Assembly: GCF_002940945.1 (NCBI RefSeq)
Contig: NZ_PNFV01000004.1
Coordinates: 62,001-126,000, forward strand
Direction of reading: 5' to 3'
DNA length: 64,000 bases
Source of the DNA: Limosilactobacillus pontis
Lineage (GTDB): Bacteria; Bacillota; Bacilli; Lactobacillales; Lactobacillaceae
Shown: one piece after another, positions 63,050-64,000 of the stretch
Layout: each line of letters begins with the position of its first letter
Numbering within the stretch: position 1 is the stretch's first letter
Translations under genes and position numbers: made by a program
The notes under the pieces: generated by a model
The model's database searches: none
Told to the model about the DNA's origin: nothing
What the model saw: the letters and a program-made list of their open reading frames with translations, nothing else

Positions 63050-63256
63050 TTAGTTAAATTTACCAGTCAAAATCAGTTTGATGTATCCAGCACGATCAGT
63101 GTTTAAATATTTGATTAGATCATGGCAGTTATAGTAATAAGCTAGTCGTTTCACGTTTTCAACATCAAACATATTCGTTTCGCCAGTGTTGCGGATTTGC
63201 AAAACTTGTTGACGAATACGATCGCGTTGAGCTAATTCTTCTTTAATTCGGTTCAT
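63050..63256 (-). CDS. DUF5049-family phage protein
   Basis: 68-residue protein. QQVLQIRNTGETNMFDVENV matches the opening of DUF5049 proteins, which are small, of unknown function, and often sit just before the terminase genes of Firmicute phages. ATG 63256 overlaps the end of the upstream gene by 14 bases, so the two are coupled. Confidence 0.75.
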   Translation of the reverse strand: MNRIKEELAQRDRIRQQVLQIRNTGETNMFDVENVKRLAYYYNCHDLIKYLNTDRAGYIKLILTGKFN

Positions 63257-63881
63257 AGCTAAGCCTCCTCGTATTCTTAAATGCCGCCGATCCCGTTAAG
63301 TTGCGTAATAATATCTTACGTTGCTTTTTGTATTTGGAACCAATAAAACCCAGTCGCAATAAGAAACAACGAAAGGCATATTTTTCATTGCTTTCTTCGT
63401 GGGGTGTGGACATGATTCGCTGATGGCTCTGTGCGTATTGCACCAATTTATCGACAAATTCCTGATAGGCAGCAGTATCTTCTGGACTAATCTGATCAAA
63501 CCAGTCAAATGATACACGTTGTTCATCAATGATAAGGTGTAAAGATTTGATGTCAAAAGCATCCTTAATTAGCTGACTTTTTGCCCATATTAAGTGCCGT
63601 AGGTTGTCCAAAGATTGTTCAGTAAAGTTTTCTCTAGGATAGGAAAGATTGAACTGAATGACCTTTGTTCCGTTAAAGCCTAATTTATTTAAGTATTCCA
63701 GCAATTGTGGTGGAATTTTATCTGGGGAACTTAGTGTGCCATTTCGACTGACATTATATTTGCCAATTTGATATGCGTATGTTGGTGTGTATTGGTATTC
63801 AGCTTGTTGCTTGGTATAAGTTGCAATGAGCATCACCAACTTTTTACGCTTTTTACCATGAACGTTAAAGTTAATTTCCAT
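63243..63881 (-). CDS. Virulence-related/phage-associated protein of unknown function
   Basis: 212-residue protein of a family seen in phages and integrative elements of Firmicutes, often labelled 'virulence-related' without functional evidence. Recognisable parts: the start MEINFNVHGKKRKKLVMLI, the middle YPRENFTEQSLDNLRHLIWA and the end EKYAFRCFLLRLGFIGSKYK followed by KILLRNLTGSAAFK. SD AAGGAGG before ATG 63881. No catalytic motif seen. Confidence 0.7.
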   Translation of the reverse strand: MEINFNVHGKKRKKLVMLIATYTKQQAEYQYTPTYAYQIGKYNVSRNGTLSSPDKIPPQLLEYLNKLGFNGTKVIQFNLSYPRENFTEQSLDNLRHLIWAKSQLIKDAFDIKSLHLIIDEQRVSFDWFDQISPEDTAAYQEFVDKLVQYAQSHQRIMSTPHEESNEKYAFRCFLLRLGFIGSKYKKQRKILLRNLTGSAAFKNTRRLSYEPN

Positions 63882-63898
63882 TATCTGTACCTCCTTGT

Positions 63899-64000
63899 TT
63901 AGTTACTGTATACATCACTCTGTAAGGCACAGATAGCAAGCTCTTTAAGCTGATTTTGGCGCTTTTTTTGCCCGACTATAAGGTAAAGTTTTGCCATCCC
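63899..64000 (-). CDS. Short or truncated reading frame at the window edge
   Basis: A minus-strand frame ends at 63899 and stays open to the right edge (...GMAKLYLIVGQKKRQNQLKE and on to a stop). It may be a 32-codon gene starting at ATG 63997 or the 3' end of a longer gene outside the window. No family recognised. Confidence 0.35.
   Translation of the reverse strand, partial: GMAKLYLIVGQKKRQNQLKELAICALQSDVYSN

Larger units (their letters stand above)
52830..64000 (-). mobile_element. Prophage-like element with head genes but no tail genes (left end only)
   Basis: A continuous minus-strand block from the tandem recombinases to the right edge. It contains packaging motor, portal, protease, capsid, connector and head-closure genes, a holin and the recombinase pair, but no tail, baseplate or endolysin gene. 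Capsid-forming phage satellites (cf-PICIs) have this logic: they make their own heads and borrow phage tails. A prophage that lost its tail module is the alternative. The left boundary is approximate and the right end lies outside the window. Confidence 0.75.

Overview
The window reads as a Gram-positive, low-GC-lineage lactic acid bacterium, most likely the Limosilactobacillus/Lactobacillus group. Evidence: clpC, then rpoB-rpoC, the str operon (rpsL-rpsG-fusA) and the full S10-spc-alpha ribosomal cluster in lactobacillus order; S14 of the zinc-binding type; strong AAGGAGG ribosome-binding sites with many GTG/TTG starts; a downstream ecfA1-ecfA2-ecfT-truA-rplM-rpsI block; and the gatCAB amidotransferase. 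The species is not determined. Core-gene base composition is intermediate (many GC-rich third positions), while the right-hand accessory third is visibly more AT-rich.

Layout: 1-1408 holds the 3' end of clpC and a TetR regulator. 1412-8975 is the rpoBC operon, with a strong promoter and a leader that can form either an antiterminator or a perfect intrinsic terminator. 8997-10892 holds a frameshifted membrane-protein gene and a divergent prepilin peptidase. 10963-14326 is the str operon. 14615-28962 is one continuous ribosomal/secretion/transcription cluster: S10 leader, rpsJ to rplO, secY, adk, a second promoter and hairpin before infA, rpmJ, rpsM, rpsK, rpoA, rplQ, and a structured 3' element after L17. 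29033-33276 holds the ECF vitamin-transporter energizing module, truA and L13-S9. 33333-36701 holds an acetoin/diacetyl reductase, a membrane-anchored glucosaminidase, xpt and a diverged PurK-like protein. 36861-49787 holds a MATE exporter, pcrA-ligA-camS, gatCAB-dagK and rlmD.

From about 49800 the sequence becomes accessory: a decayed PLP-lyase 3' end, an NAD(P)-binding oxidoreductase, an alpha/beta hydrolase and a divergent TetR regulator with a palindromic operator. From about 52916 to the right edge everything lies on the minus strand and is phage-derived. In transcription order it runs: a virulence-related phage protein, DUF5049, large terminase, a toxin-antitoxin cassette, portal, ClpP-like protease, HK97 capsid, head-tail connector, head-closure protein, holin, a SHOCT-like small protein and two overlapping large serine recombinases.

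The most interesting object is this right-hand element. It encodes a complete head-shell and packaging-motor series but goes from the head-closure gene directly (overlapping) into a holin and then recombinases, with no tail gene. That is the architecture expected of a capsid-forming phage satellite (cf-PICI-like) or a tail-less prophage derivative. Within it, the RHH/RelE toxin-antitoxin pair sits between terminase and portal with its own palindromic promoter and its own terminator, as a self-contained moron. The right end of the element is outside the window, so the satellite interpretation is an inference.
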